Shown here: one piece after another, positions 1 through 7,350 of the stretch
Position numbering within the stretch: position 1 is the stretch's first letter
Layout: the number at the start of each line of letters is the position of its first letter
Assembly (NCBI GenBank): GCA_023663865.1
Contig: JAMPGU010000004.1
Span: forward strand, 1-64,000
Source of the DNA: Clostridium sp.
Lineage (GTDB): Bacteria > Bacillota > Clostridia > Oscillospirales > Acutalibacteraceae
Reading direction: 5' to 3'
DNA length: 64,000 nt
Position numbers and translations under genes: made by a program
Notes under the pieces: model-generated
Seen by the model: only the letters and a program-made list of their open reading frames with translations
The model's database searches: none
Told to the model about the DNA's origin: nothing

Positions 1-103
1 GCAGCTTTTTATTACTTCCGCCTACAAAGCCCTCACCTTGATTTGCATATTCAATCGCCATTTCAAGAATTTTATGCTTGTCTACTAATTCTTTCTGTCT
101 CAT
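1..103 (-). CDS. partial hypothetical protein (C-terminus beyond window)
   Basis: An open frame starts at ATG 101-103 on the minus strand and runs off the left edge, giving about 34 residues beginning MRQKELVDKHKILEM and rich in charged residues. An AAAGG lies just upstream (AAAGG-TAATTATA-ATG). It follows the phage-replication-like gene at 121-624 on the same strand with a gap of under 20 bp, so it is probably the next gene of that operon. The visible part is too short to assign a function. Confidence 0.5.
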   Translation of the reverse strand, partial: MRQKELVDKHKILEMAIEYANQGEGFVGGSNKKL

Positions 104-120
104 TATAATTACCTTTCAAG

Positions 121-624
121 TTATCCTATTTCTGTATTTTCTGCAGACCATTTGTTATAATCGTCCAAGTCATATGTAGCAGTACCATGCAGTTTGTTTT
201 TATTAGTCACTTCTTTATTGGCATAATTATTCTCACAAACTTTAAGAATATTTTCTCTTTTGATGAGCCAGTCAAATGAGCAATTTGCCCATTTACCATT
301 TCTGCCGGATAAGTAATCAGATTCTTGAACTCTTTTAAAATACTCTTCTACTGATAAATCGTATTTCTTCAGAAAATTAACCAAAGTATTAAGGTGCGTT
401 TTTCTTGTATCCGTCAATGCTCTAATCTTTGGCAGACTTGTACAAATTGAATTAAAAGCATCTGCAATTCCTTTATAATCTATCGTCCTTGCTTTATAAC
501 ACTTGCAATCACATATATATCCGATATCATCCATAAATACATCATCTATTCCTGCATCACATTCCACTTGATTTCCTTTTTTACAGGTATAACAGATGTC
601 ATTTTCACCAATATTAATTTTCAT
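121..624 (-). CDS. phage replisome-organizer-like protein
   Basis: A 167-residue protein. The N-terminal half has two cysteine pairs (CYTC near residue 11 and CDCKC near 38) that could bind zinc. The C-terminal half carries FKRVQESDYLSGRNGKW and SFDWLIKRENILKVCENNY, a pattern I recognise from the C-termini of phage DnaD/replisome-organizer proteins. The start at 624 is preceded by GAGAGGAAG. Together with the small genes around it, this indicates phage-derived replication functions in element 1. The family call rests on recalled motif similarity only, and the short length may mean truncation. Confidence 0.55.
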   Translation of the reverse strand: MKINIGENDICYTCKKGNQVECDAGIDDVFMDDIGYICDCKCYKARTIDYKGIADAFNSICTSLPKIRALTDTRKTHLNTLVNFLKKYDLSVEEYFKRVQESDYLSGRNGKWANCSFDWLIKRENILKVCENNYANKEVTNKNKLHGTATYDLDDYNKWSAENTEIG

Positions 625-646
625 AATATACTTCCTCTCTTGACAA

Positions 647-730
647 AAGGCATTATATTTGATACACTAATCTCGCGTGATGGTATTTTTATAATGCCTT
701 GGCAGTTGGCTTCGGTCAGCTGCCTTTTTT
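647..730. other. intergenic inverted repeat plus UUCG hairpin with T-tract
   Basis: This gap holds a perfect 11-bp inverted repeat (AAGGCATTATA at 647-657, TATAATGCCTT at 690-700). Directly after it comes a GC-rich hairpin (GGCAG...CTGCC, TTCG loop, about 701-724) followed by seven T on the plus strand. The hairpin looks like a rho-independent terminator for plus-strand transcription, but no plus-strand gene ends here. It may end an antisense transcript or be left over from a rearrangement. Confidence 0.4.
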
Positions 731-930
731 TATTGTCTTATTTCATTCATTATTAATTCGTCGTACAGCTCTTCAACTGCATCTGTTGCCTGCTGCTTGG
801 CTTCATCATCCAAATGACGAAACTTTTTCAGCATTTTATTCATACTGCGCTTGCTAAGCACATCCAGTATGTACCCACCAACTGCAAATGCTCCTAGAAA
901 CATTGCTATAAAGATTAACCACTTTATCAT
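730..930 (-). CDS. small single-pass membrane protein, unknown
   Basis: A 66-residue protein. Residues 2-24 form one hydrophobic helix (LIFIAMFLGAFAVGGYIL). The rest is a charged, helical cytoplasmic-type tail (residues 30-60: KRSMNKMLKKF, then acidic). The start follows GGCAGGTGAAGAA, a good ribosome site. It lies between the phage-like replication gene and the structured intergenic segment at 959-1088. I do not recognise a family. The size and charge pattern would fit a phage accessory membrane protein. Confidence 0.45.
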   Translation of the reverse strand: MIKWLIFIAMFLGAFAVGGYILDVLSKRSMNKMLKKFRHLDDEAKQQATDAVEELYDELIMNEIRQ

Positions 931-958
931 TTCTTCACCTGCCTTATATGCTTGTCCA

Positions 959-1088
959 CCTATTAACGAAACAGCAGGATTAAAGGTAACTGCCAGCGCT
1001 TACCACCATTGCGCTGCTTGTGTCAAAGAGAGGATATTAATTTGTTTGAACCCGGAATGTTCGGTGGTCCTGCTGCTTCGCTAATAGG
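959..1088. repeat. 130-nt segment closed by a 21-bp near-perfect inverted repeat
   Basis: Positions 959-979 and 1068-1088 are reverse complements at 19 of 21 positions. Inside are two further hairpins, CAGCGC...GCGCTG and CCG...CGG. The segment is clearly less AT-rich than its surroundings and has no convincing ORF. It may be a structured RNA, a leader of the gene at 730-930, or a small non-autonomous mobile repeat. Which strand is transcribed is unknown. Confidence 0.4.
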
Positions 1089-1125
1089 TAGACTGGTTAT
1101 TTAATTATTGAGTTTTACCGCCTTG

Positions 1126-1305
1126 CTATTCAAAACTTTTCAAATAGGCTTGCAACAGTTCATCATCATTGCCCATAACTCGAAGCGCTGACTTTATCAA
1201 TTCAGGTGCTGATTTTTTCAGCCTGTTCTGATTCGGAGTACCATGGAAGATTACTTTTGCTCTGCCGTTCAGGACAATGTATTCTTTTGTATCAGTATTT
1301 TCCAT
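1126..1305 (-). CDS. small hypothetical protein (59 aa)
   Basis: The frame is open further upstream, but ATG 1303-1305 has a clear ribosome site (AGAGGTG, 6 bp away) and is the likely start. The 59-residue product begins MENTDTKEYIVLNGR and has a basic middle (PNQNRLKKSAPELIKSA) and an acidic end. It sits immediately downstream of the XRE regulator at 1472-1720 on the same strand. No family is recognised; the position suggests an accessory gene of the regulatory module. Confidence 0.5.
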   Translation of the reverse strand: MENTDTKEYIVLNGRAKVIFHGTPNQNRLKKSAPELIKSALRVMGNDDELLQAYLKSFE

Positions 1306-1471
1306 GTGTAACACCTCTTTGCTATAATGTATTGATTGAACTGCTTGTTTAATTCCTGCTGTTAAACTTGCATTTTTAATTTGGTCTGAACAAATAATCA
1401 AGCTCATATTCAGGAAACAGATTTTCTTTGTTTCATCCTCTCACCTCCGTATTGCTTCATAATGCTGAATG

Positions 1472-1720
1472 CTACACATTTTGTGTAGTTTCAAAGCAAA
1501 AAAAAGTTTCTCTAAGGTCAACACCGTAATACTGAGCGAGTATATATTTAGCTTCATCTCTTGGCACTCTAATACCTAATTCATAATTGGATAATGCAGA
1601 AGTAGTAAGCCCCGTAGCCTGCGCTACTTCCTTGCGTTCAAGGTTTTTGTCATCGCGCAATTTAAGTAACCTCGTACCAATTATTTTAGCCTTTTGCTTA
1701 GTTGTTAATTCAGTTTTCAT
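1472..1720 (-). CDS. XRE-family HTH regulator
   Basis: An 82-residue protein that is essentially one Cro/CI-type helix-turn-helix domain (residues 16-68: KLRDDKNLERKEVAQATGL, then TSALSNYELGIRVPRDE). A GGAGG ribosome site precedes ATG 1718-1720. It is divergent from the second XRE gene at 1868. Its promoter and at least three copies of an ACACA-N3-TGTGT-like palindrome lie between them. A fourth copy coincides with its own last five codons and stop codon. This is the layout of a CI/Cro-type switch; which gene is the repressor is not decidable from sequence. Confidence 0.8.
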   Translation of the reverse strand: MKTELTTKQKAKIIGTRLLKLRDDKNLERKEVAQATGLTTSALSNYELGIRVPRDEAKYILAQYYGVDLRETFFCFETTQNV

Positions 1721-1758
1721 ATCCGTTCACCTCCCTACACATTATGTGTAGCATCTTG

Positions 1759-1787
1759 AATATACCACACTCTTTTTAATTTGTCAA
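1759..1787 (-). promoter_or_regulatory. consensus promoter of the minus-strand XRE gene
   Basis: On the minus strand there is TTGACA (1782-1787), a 17-bp spacer and TATATT (1759-1764). The predicted start lies at the edge of the operator at 1735-1751, and another operator half overlaps the -35 region, so repression by direct occlusion is likely. Confidence 0.8.
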
Positions 1788-1808
1788 CACATTTTGTGTA
1801 ATTTTTTC

Positions 1809-1837
1809 TTGATTTCTTACACGCTCCGTGTTAATAT
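1809..1837 (+). promoter_or_regulatory. promoter of the XRE-ImmA-exonuclease operon
   Basis: TTGATT (1809-1814), 17-bp spacer, TAATAT (1832-1837). The degenerate operator 1817-1833 occupies the spacer. Transcription would start near 1844, shortly before the XRE gene at 1868. Confidence 0.7.
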
Positions 1838-1867
1838 AGTGTTAGGCAAAGTTTATGAGGTGCTAAT

Positions 1868-2197
1868 ATGTTTAATGAAGTATTGATAAATTTAAGAAAA
1901 AGTCAAGGATTAACACAAAAAGAATTGGCTGATAAAATAGGAGTATCTGCGAGTGCCATTGGAAATTATGAACAAGGGACAAGAACACCTGACTATGAAA
2001 CTTTAGAAATAATAGCAGATTTCTTTAATGTTCCATTAGATTCTTTGTTTGGTAAACAAAAAGAACAATCTTCTTTCATCTCTGATGATGTATTAAAGTT
2101 TGCTCTATTTGGTGGAGATAAAGAAATCACTGATGCACAACTTGAAGAAGTTAAGCGTTTTGCAAAGTTTGTTAAGGAGCGTGAGAATAATGAATAA
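1868..2197 (+). CDS. XRE-family repressor (CI-like)
   Basis: A 109-residue protein. Residues 6-60 form a classical HTH_3 domain (LRKSQGLTQKELADKIGVS, then AIGNYEQGTRTPDYETLEII). The remaining 45 residues are a linker and a helical tail (EITDAQLEEVKRFAKFVKE) of the kind seen in short phage or ICE repressors without a protease domain. A TTATGAGGTG ribosome site precedes the ATG. The next gene (ImmA-like) overlaps its last 8 bp, so the two are translationally coupled. Repression by this protein and relief by the ImmA-like peptidase is the expected circuit. Confidence 0.85.
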   Translation: MFNEVLINLRKSQGLTQKELADKIGVSASAIGNYEQGTRTPDYETLEIIADFFNVPLDSLFGKQKEQSSFISDDVLKFALFGGDKEITDAQLEEVKRFAKFVKERENNE

Positions 2198-2597
2198 TGA
2201 CCTTTATGCTCTCGCTGAACAGCTGGGCATTGTGGTCTTATCATTTCCTCTTCCTAATTCCGAATCAATATCATTAGAAAGCGGCGATAACTGCTATATA
2301 GGTATTGATGACAAGCAATTGGATTCGAGCAAAGAAGAACGAGTACACATGGCGCATGAACTTGGTCATTGTGTTACCGGTTCATTTTACAATGAATATT
2401 CTCCTGTTGATAACAGGGGGAAGTGTGAAGCCACAGCAGACCGCTGGGCAGTAAAAAAACTCATCAATAAAGATGAGTTCAAGAAGCAGATAGAAACTGG
2501 CATGGAAGTATGGGATTTAGCCGAATATTTCAATGTTACAGAAGATTTTATTAGAAAGGCATATCATTTGTATTTTGAAGTGCAAATGGTTTCTTGA
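2190..2597 (+). CDS. ImmA/IrrE-family metallopeptidase
   Basis: The start is ATG 2190-2192, preceded by AAGGAG at 2174-2179 and overlapping the XRE stop; the longer open frame upstream has no ribosome site. The 135-residue product carries the zincin motif HELGH (residues 53-57) and a downstream EATADRWA helix that supplies the third zinc ligand. These are the hallmarks of ImmA/IrrE (COG2856), the anti-repressor proteases that cleave the partner XRE repressor in ICEBs1-type elements. The family is clear; the substrate is inferred from the overlap. Confidence 0.88.
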   Translation: MNNDLYALAEQLGIVVLSFPLPNSESISLESGDNCYIGIDDKQLDSSKEERVHMAHELGHCVTGSFYNEYSPVDNRGKCEATADRWAVKKLINKDEFKKQIETGMEVWDLAEYFNVTEDFIRKAYHLYFEVQMVS

Positions 2598-2613
2598 AAA
2601 ACAGGAGAGAGAT

Positions 2614-3558
2614 TTGGAACGTTTAAATAAAGGAAAAAGCTTAACAAATTTTGTCAGCGATTATACAATTATAGACATTGAAACTACCGGTCTTAGCCCA
2701 CAGTATGATGATATCATTGAACTTGCTGCTATAAAAGTAAGAAACAACAAGGTGATCGAAACATATCAACAATTAATTAATCCGGGATATCTCATTGGGG
2801 AATATATCACAGATTTAACAGGTATAACAAATGAAATGCTTTCAGGTAAACCAAGCCTTGATAATGCTATTGATTCATATATAAACTTTTTATCTGACGA
2901 TATATTAATCGGTCACAATATTAATTTTGATGTCAATTTCATTTATGATAATCTATTAGAGTTAAGAAACATAACATTTTCCAATTCTTTTATAGATACA
3001 ATGCGCTTTGCAAGGAAACTTTGTAAAGAATTAAAACACCATAGATTAGTTGACTTAATCGAATTGTTTAATATAGATGTAGATTATCAGCACAGAGCTT
3101 TGGCAGATTGTCAAACTACTCATTTAATCTATAATCACCTTGAAAGAATTGCATTGGAACAATATAATTCACTGGATGATTTTTCTGATTCATTTAAACG
3201 TAAAAGCAATTATAACTATGCGAAAAGCAGTTATAAAACTCTTCTTGAGATACAGGCAACTACAGATGAATTTGACGAAACCCACCCATTATACGACAAA
3301 GTGTGCGTATTTACCGGAACGCTTGAAAAGTATTCAAGAAATGACGCGGCTCAAATTGTTGTTAATTATGGCGGAAAAATCGGTGCTGGTATAACTAAAA
3401 AGACCAATTATTTAATTTTAGGTAATAATGATTATTGCAAAAGTATTAAGGATGGTAAAAGTTCAAAACAGAAAAAAGCTGAGCAGTACATACAACAGGG
3501 ATGCGATTTGATGATTATAACAGAAGATGTCTTTTATGATATGCTAAATACGAAATAA
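2614..3558 (+). CDS. DnaQ-like 3'-5' exonuclease with C-terminal BRCT domain
   Basis: I chose TTG 2614 because AGGAGAGAG stands 5-8 bp before it. Residues 15-180 form a DEDDh exonuclease: DIETTG (Exo I), HNINFDVNF (Exo II), HRALADC (Exo III His/Asp). After a ~40-residue linker, residues 225-314 are a BRCT domain (CVFTGTLEKYSRNDA, GGKIGAGITKKTNYLILG, ending with a helical EQYIQQGCDLM segment). Exonuclease-BRCT fusions like this occur in mobile elements and beside phage regulators. The role may be DNA processing or defence. It follows the ImmA gene by 16 bp, in the same operon. Confidence 0.85.
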   Translation: MERLNKGKSLTNFVSDYTIIDIETTGLSPQYDDIIELAAIKVRNNKVIETYQQLINPGYLIGEYITDLTGITNEMLSGKPSLDNAIDSYINFLSDDILIGHNINFDVNFIYDNLLELRNITFSNSFIDTMRFARKLCKELKHHRLVDLIELFNIDVDYQHRALADCQTTHLIYNHLERIALEQYNSLDDFSDSFKRKSNYNYAKSSYKTLLEIQATTDEFDETHPLYDKVCVFTGTLEKYSRNDAAQIVVNYGGKIGAGITKKTNYLILGNNDYCKSIKDGKSSKQKKAEQYIQQGCDLMIITEDVFYDMLNTK

Positions 3559-3572
3559 AAGGGAGTAACCTT

Positions 3573-4073
3573 ATGAATGAAATTGATATTTTTAATCAAA
3601 TCAAAGATAACATTAATAAGAAATATTTGAGTGTTGTCAATTTTGAATTAGTGAAATCTAAAACAAAAGGTATATTTTTTATTACAATTAAAGCATCACC
3701 ATCACCTTGGCGCCTGGATGCAAGCGAGAAAACACTGGCTAAAATAAAAATAGGTAAAAAAGTTAGTTATATTTCATTTGCCACTTGTTGTGAAAATGAG
3801 TTAAACAAATATTCTATAACTTATAGCAAAATCAAATCAGAAAATATGTTGAGAGTAACTATTGATGAATTCTCTGAAATATCACCTGAGAACATAACTA
3901 AATTATTTACCAGTATTATGCTTAATGCTTTTAACTTTCAGTCATTTGGATGCTGCGGTAAATTTAAAGAATGCGAAAAAAATGGCATTTGTGTTCATGA
4001 TGACATACTCTATTCCACCGCTTGCCAATATAGAAAAATTATAAGTAGAGGTGTTATTAATGAGAGTATCTGA
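3573..4073 (+). CDS. hypothetical protein with clustered cysteines
   Basis: A 166-residue protein starting 14 bp after the exonuclease gene with GGGAGTAACC as ribosome site. The N-terminal 100 residues are mixed alpha/beta. The C-terminal part holds six cysteines (FGCCGKFKECEKNGICVHDD and a later Cys near residue 152), possibly a metal site. I do not recognise a family. Its place in an operon of exonuclease, small proteins and a membrane protein makes accessory or defence cargo plausible, nothing more. Confidence 0.6.
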   Translation: MNEIDIFNQIKDNINKKYLSVVNFELVKSKTKGIFFITIKASPSPWRLDASEKTLAKIKIGKKVSYISFATCCENELNKYSITYSKIKSENMLRVTIDEFSEISPENITKLFTSIMLNAFNFQSFGCCGKFKECEKNGICVHDDILYSTACQYRKIISRGVINESI

Positions 4074-4335
4074 ATTAAATATAGAAGAATTAAAGGATTT
4101 AAAGAAACAATTAAAATTGCCAACAAAAAAAGAACTGGTATATTTTGAGCAGATGTCTCATTTAAAATTCAAACCGCATAGAGTTGTCGACTTTGAAATT
4201 GTAAAAGAATTTCCAAATGCACCTAATTCAATGATTTTAAAGATTCTTTTAGAAAATGACAATACTGTTAATATATTAAGTGATTACTTATCGGAAATGC
4301 AAAAAAGCAACTTTATTGAAATTGTGTCTAAATAA
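4060..4335 (+). CDS. small hypothetical protein (91 aa)
   Basis: ATG 4060 is preferred to the upstream in-frame codon because AGAGGTG (4047-4053) is correctly spaced. The reading frame overlaps the end of the previous gene by 14 bp, indicating translational coupling. The product is charged and helical at its N-terminus (LNIEELKDLKKQLKLPTKKE). No known domain is recognised. Confidence 0.55.
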   Translation: MRVSELNIEELKDLKKQLKLPTKKELVYFEQMSHLKFKPHRVVDFEIVKEFPNAPNSMILKILLENDNTVNILSDYLSEMQKSNFIEIVSK

Positions 4336-4347
4336 AAGGAGATAAAA

Positions 4348-4821
4348 ATGGGATTGTTTAAAAAGAAAACTAGCACAGATAAATTAACAGTTAAAGGTGT
4401 ATACATTTCCGGATTGCCAAGTAATTTCATTACTAAGAATATATTTTGTTTAATTCTTGATGAAGAATCAGGCATTTTACAATTTAAACGAGCATTAGAG
4501 GATGAGCAAAGTGTTAATTTATCTCTATCAAAAATAAAAAGCCTTGAAATTATTTCAGAAGATGAAATCAAAGAAAGCAACGGAGTAGGTAGAGCTATTG
4601 CCGGAGGATTACTGTTTGGTCCCACTGGTGCTGTTGTTGGCGCTGTTACTGCAAAGGACAAAAAGAAAAAAGTATATTATGAAGCACTTAACTACATCAG
4701 CAATGGTGAAGAAAAATCAATTATATTTCAAAGCGGTGACCTTAATTACTTTAAATTGAAAAAAATCTTAAAAGCAATTATTGAACAAAACGATCTGCAA
4801 CCAAAAACAATAGAATTATAA
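4348..4821 (+). CDS. hypothetical protein with glycine-zipper segment
   Basis: A 157-residue protein starting at ATG 4348 with AAAAGGAG before it. Residues 1-80 resemble a small beta domain (KGVYISGLPSNFITKN, then LSLSKIKSLEIISE). Residues 80-100 form a glycine-rich hydrophobic stretch (GVGRAIAGGLLFGPTGAVVG) like the membrane-associating glycine zippers common in short bacterial proteins. A basic KKKKK follows, then a C-terminal alpha/beta part. It is probably membrane-associated; function unknown. Confidence 0.55.
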   Translation: MGLFKKKTSTDKLTVKGVYISGLPSNFITKNIFCLILDEESGILQFKRALEDEQSVNLSLSKIKSLEIISEDEIKESNGVGRAIAGGLLFGPTGAVVGAVTAKDKKKKVYYEALNYISNGEEKSIIFQSGDLNYFKLKKILKAIIEQNDLQPKTIEL

Positions 4822-4849
4822 AATCATAATAATTTGGAAAAGAAACATT

Positions 4850-5371
4850 ATGGACAATGAAACGATTCGTACTATATTTACTTGTTGTGCAACTCTAGGT
4901 GCTGTAGTCATTACACAATTATTTACATATTTAAATTCAAAAAGTAATAAAAATGACTCAATCTACAAACAACAATATGATGAAATATTTGCTCCTATTC
5001 ATAGAACTTTGTTTTTTACACCATCACAAAATGTTACTGACGATTTGGAAATTATAAGCAACATTATTTATAAAAATTATAGTTTAGCTTCTGACGCACT
5101 AATAGAGGAATTTGGAAAATGTTTTGATAATAATGAAATTACATTTGAATTTGAGACTATCATCCGATCTGGATATATTTTATTAAGAAATAAACTTGGA
5201 TATACAAAGCTAAAGATGAACAAAAATGAACGAAAAAAGAGTGCACAAACAATAATCACTAATAAATCTAAGATTAGAATATTAAGAACAATCACCAGAA
5301 CAATAATTTACATAGCCATTTGTATATGGGTCGTTATAGCATCTGTTATAGCAATTTATTTTAAGTTATAA
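4850..5371 (+). CDS. two-helix membrane protein, unknown
   Basis: A 173-residue protein with a transmembrane helix near residues 10-30 (IFTCCATLGAVVITQLF), a ~110-residue soluble helical middle, and a second hydrophobic helix at the C-terminus (TIIYIAICIWVVIASVIAIYF). Only a weak ribosome site (GAAAAGAAAC) is present. It is the last gene before the hairpins at 5385-5496. The topology resembles effectors or sensors of small defence operons, but no family is recognised. Confidence 0.55.
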   Translation: MDNETIRTIFTCCATLGAVVITQLFTYLNSKSNKNDSIYKQQYDEIFAPIHRTLFFTPSQNVTDDLEIISNIIYKNYSLASDALIEEFGKCFDNNEITFEFETIIRSGYILLRNKLGYTKLKMNKNERKKSAQTIITNKSKIRILRTITRTIIYIAICIWVVIASVIAIYFKL

Positions 5372-5384
5372 AAATAACCCCTCG

Positions 5385-5496
5385 ACTACGCCAATAGCCA
5401 AGAGGTTAATAAGTAGGTTGTGATACAACTCTACCCAGCAAATAGATTGTATCACACCTGCTGCATTTTTGCAACAGGGTATTTTTTTACCCTTTT
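5385..5496 (+). terminator. hairpins ending the element-1 operon
   Basis: After the stop at 5371 there is a CCTC...GAGG hairpin, then a long arm pair AGGTTGTGATACAA / TTGTATCACACCT, and finally GGGTA (5477-5481) paired with TACCC (5488-5492) followed by TTTTATAA. They probably terminate the upstream operon and separate it from the recombinase gene at 5530. They could also act in the leader of the recombinase. Confidence 0.45.
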
Positions 5497-5529
5497 ATAA
5501 GCATATCTTTATATAAAGGAGCGTTGCAG

Positions 5530-7086
5530 GTGGAAGAATACAATATTAATAGTATAATAATGTACTTGCGTAAGAGCCGAGCCGATTCTGAGAATGAAAC
5601 AGTCGAGGAAGTACTCGCAAGACACGAAACAATATTACAGGAATATGCCCTTAAAACATTCGAGCATATCATCCCTGCTGAAAATATATACAAGGAAGTT
5701 GCATCAGGTGAAACGATTGACAGCCGACCTGAAATAAAAAAGGTGCTTTCAATGGCTGCTAACTGTGATAACTACAAAGCCGTACTTGTGGTAGAGCCTC
5801 AGCGTTTAACCCGTGGTGATATGCTTGATTGTGGCACTCTGATTCGTGTATTCAAATACAATAATATAAAAATAATAACTCCATCAAAAACCTTTGACCT
5901 GCAAGACCAATATGACCTGAAGTATTTTCAAATGACTTTGCAACAGGGCAATGAATACCTTGAATATATCAAGTTTATTCTTAATCGAGGCAGAATAGCA
6001 TCGGTTAAAGAAGGATGCTTTATCGGTCAGCATCCGCCCTATGGATATGATAAGGTGAAGAAAGATAAAAAATTTACACTTGTACCAAATGAGCAAGCCG
6101 ATATTGTCCGCCTTATGTTTGACCTTTATGTTAATAAGGATATGGGATGTAATCAGATAGCAAGCGAACTTGACCGCAGAGGAATTAAACCTCAGTATAA
6201 TGAATATTGGTCGCCTGCTTCTATTCGTGAAATGCTCCGCAATCCTACATACATAGGCAAGATAAGATGGAACTATAAAAAGACTGTCATTTCAACTGAT
6301 GAATACGGAAATGCCACAAAGAAAAGACCAAGGGGCAAATCTGATGACATTATAATTGTTGATGGACTGCACGATGCAATAATTGACGAGGAACTATTCA
6401 ATATGGCACAGGATAAGTCTGCACGAAATGCACGCTCACCGGGCAAGCATAAAATACGAAATCCCTATGCAACTCTTTTAAAATGTGGAAGTTGCGGACG
6501 CTCTATGCTTTATCAAACATTTAAGAATAAAGATGGAAATTATAGAAGCAATCCCCGATTATGCTGTAATCAGCAATCACACTGTCACACGCCATCAGTC
6601 GATTATTACGAGTTTGAAAAAGCGTTTATATCTGCATTGAAGTTTCATCTTGCAGACTTTGAGTTCAAACTAAATAATGATGACGGTGGCTCTTCTGCTC
6701 TTCAACAGTCAATTTTGAACACATTAAAAAATGACCTTGACTCTTTGGATAATCAGCAAAGCAAATTATATGATTTTCTTGAAAGGGGTATTTATAGCGA
6801 GGATGTATTTTTGAAAAGGAATGCTGCATTGAATGACCGCCGTACGCAACTGATTAAAGCAATTGCTGCCCAAGAAGAAGCAGTTCCTGAAACTGTTAAT
6901 TATGAAGAAAAAATATATAAGCTGTCACAGGCAATTGATATACTGCAAAATAATGATTTGCCTGCTGCTGATAAAAATAAATTCTTAAAGAGCTTTATCA
7001 AAAGAATAGATTATTATAATGACCTGCCAAGCAAAGGCAACCGCTTTATTGAAAACAGATTCAGGCTTGAGGTTTTCTTTTTATAG
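5530..7086 (+). CDS. large serine recombinase 1
   Basis: The frame opens at TTG 5524, but AGGAG (5517-5521) is only 2 bp from it and 8 bp from GTG 5530, so GTG 5530 is preferred (518 aa). The N-terminal resolvase domain starts IIMYLRKSRAD, whose Ser is the predicted nucleophile. It is followed by a recombinase domain (GQHPPYGYDKVKKDKKF, QIASELDRRGIKP), a zinc ribbon near residue 320 (CGSCG plus later Cys), and a coiled coil. Such enzymes catalyse att-site integration and, with a directionality factor, excision. The gene ends 29 bp before the cotJC sequence. It is distinct in sequence from recombinases 2 and 3. Confidence 0.95.
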   Translation: MEEYNINSIIMYLRKSRADSENETVEEVLARHETILQEYALKTFEHIIPAENIYKEVASGETIDSRPEIKKVLSMAANCDNYKAVLVVEPQRLTRGDMLDCGTLIRVFKYNNIKIITPSKTFDLQDQYDLKYFQMTLQQGNEYLEYIKFILNRGRIASVKEGCFIGQHPPYGYDKVKKDKKFTLVPNEQADIVRLMFDLYVNKDMGCNQIASELDRRGIKPQYNEYWSPASIREMLRNPTYIGKIRWNYKKTVISTDEYGNATKKRPRGKSDDIIIVDGLHDAIIDEELFNMAQDKSARNARSPGKHKIRNPYATLLKCGSCGRSMLYQTFKNKDGNYRSNPRLCCNQQSHCHTPSVDYYEFEKAFISALKFHLADFEFKLNNDDGGSSALQQSILNTLKNDLDSLDNQQSKLYDFLERGIYSEDVFLKRNAALNDRRTQLIKAIAAQEEAVPETVNYEEKIYKLSQAIDILQNNDLPAADKNKFLKSFIKRIDYYNDLPSKGNRFIENRFRLEVFFL

Positions 7087-7090
7087 CTAT

Positions 7091-7140
7091 CACTTCTAAC
7101 ATTGTGGTGACAACGAACTAGGTCATTTGGAGATGATTGC
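7091..7140 (+). other. attR of element 1 (half site visible)
   Basis: Left of about 7115 the sequence is element DNA; right of it codon-by-codon CotJC begins (Glu, Leu, Gly, His, Leu, Glu, Met). The core is taken as GA 7115-7116 by analogy with the GA cores of elements 2 and 3, again the first two bases of a Glu codon. The partner half site lies left of the window, so dyad symmetry cannot be tested. Confidence 0.6.
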
Positions 7141-7333
7141 CACAATTGTTCATCAGTTAACTAGGAACTTGACAGAAAAGCAGATTGAGGATAATCCGAG
7201 CTTTGCAGCTTATTTTGTGGATCATACAAACGGCATTTATCCTACTGCTGCCAGTGGTTTCCCATGGACGGCTGCGAGCATTGGTGTTAAAGGCGATACC
7301 ATAGCGGATTTGAACGAGGACCTTGCTGCTGAG
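7115..7333 (+). pseudogene. cotJC: cotJC exon A (middle part), interrupted
   Basis: The frame reads ELGHLEMIATIVHQLTRNLT and continues to IADLNEDLAAE, matching what I know of CotJC, the ferritin-like manganese-catalase homologue of the spore coat. It contains the ExxH metal-ligand motif (ELGH) and the PWTAA / GDTIADL region. Upstream the match stops at the element-1 junction; downstream it stops after the GAG codon 7331-7333 at element 2. An apparent continuation to a stop at 7348 (GTTL) is element-2 DNA, not gene sequence. The missing N-terminal 55-60 residues should lie beyond element 1. The exon joins in frame to 18785. Confidence 0.9.
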
Positions 7334-7350
7334 GGTACGACATTGTAAGT
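7308..7350 (+). other. attL of element 2
   Basis: The junction is at GAG 7331-7333 (core GA 7331-7332). Sequence to the right (GGGTACGACATTGTAAGT, 7333-7350) is reverse-complementary at 14 of 18 positions to the sequence left of the core at 18764-18781. The rebuilt attP is therefore a dyad centred on the GA, as expected for large serine integrases. Confidence 0.85.

Larger units (their letters stand above)
1472..1833. promoter_or_regulatory. four copies of a CTACACANNATGTGTAG-type operator
   Basis: Copies: 1472-1488 (CTACACATTTTGTGTAG, overlapping the stop codon of the minus-strand XRE gene); 1735-1751 (CTACACATTATGTGTAG, just downstream of that gene's -10 box); 1787-1799 (ACACATTTTGTGT, abutting its -35 box); 1817-1833 (TTACACGCTCCGTGTTA, filling the spacer of the plus-strand promoter). 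They are near-identical dyads placed where a bound HTH dimer would block both divergent promoters. The sites are seen directly; binding by either XRE protein is inferred. Confidence 0.75.
1..7116 (+). mobile_element. Element 1: right part of a large-serine-recombinase element inserted in cotJC
   Basis: The right end is set by the change from serine recombinase 1 (stop at 7086) to cotJC coding sequence at about 7115. The left end and the cotJC N-terminal exon lie outside the window. Cargo seen here: phage-type replication protein, XRE regulators with operators, ImmA-like peptidase, DnaQ-BRCT exonuclease, four unknown small proteins and the recombinase. The phage-like genes suggest a decayed prophage or integrative element. 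The exact right core (GA at 7115-7116) is inferred by analogy with elements 2 and 3, because only one half of its attP is visible. Confidence 0.75.

Noticed and set aside
1040..1065. tRNA-like T-arm (GGTTCAAAC on the minus strand)
   Set aside because: No acceptor or anticodon stem fits; it is part of the 130-nt hairpin segment.
7331..7333. Core AG instead of GA for element 2
   Set aside because: Both lie within the shared GAG, but arm symmetry is lost when the centre is moved by one base.
7127..7348. An independent 73-aa gene at 7127-7348
   Set aside because: The first 69 residues are CotJC sequence; the last four (GTTL) are element-2 DNA after the att core.
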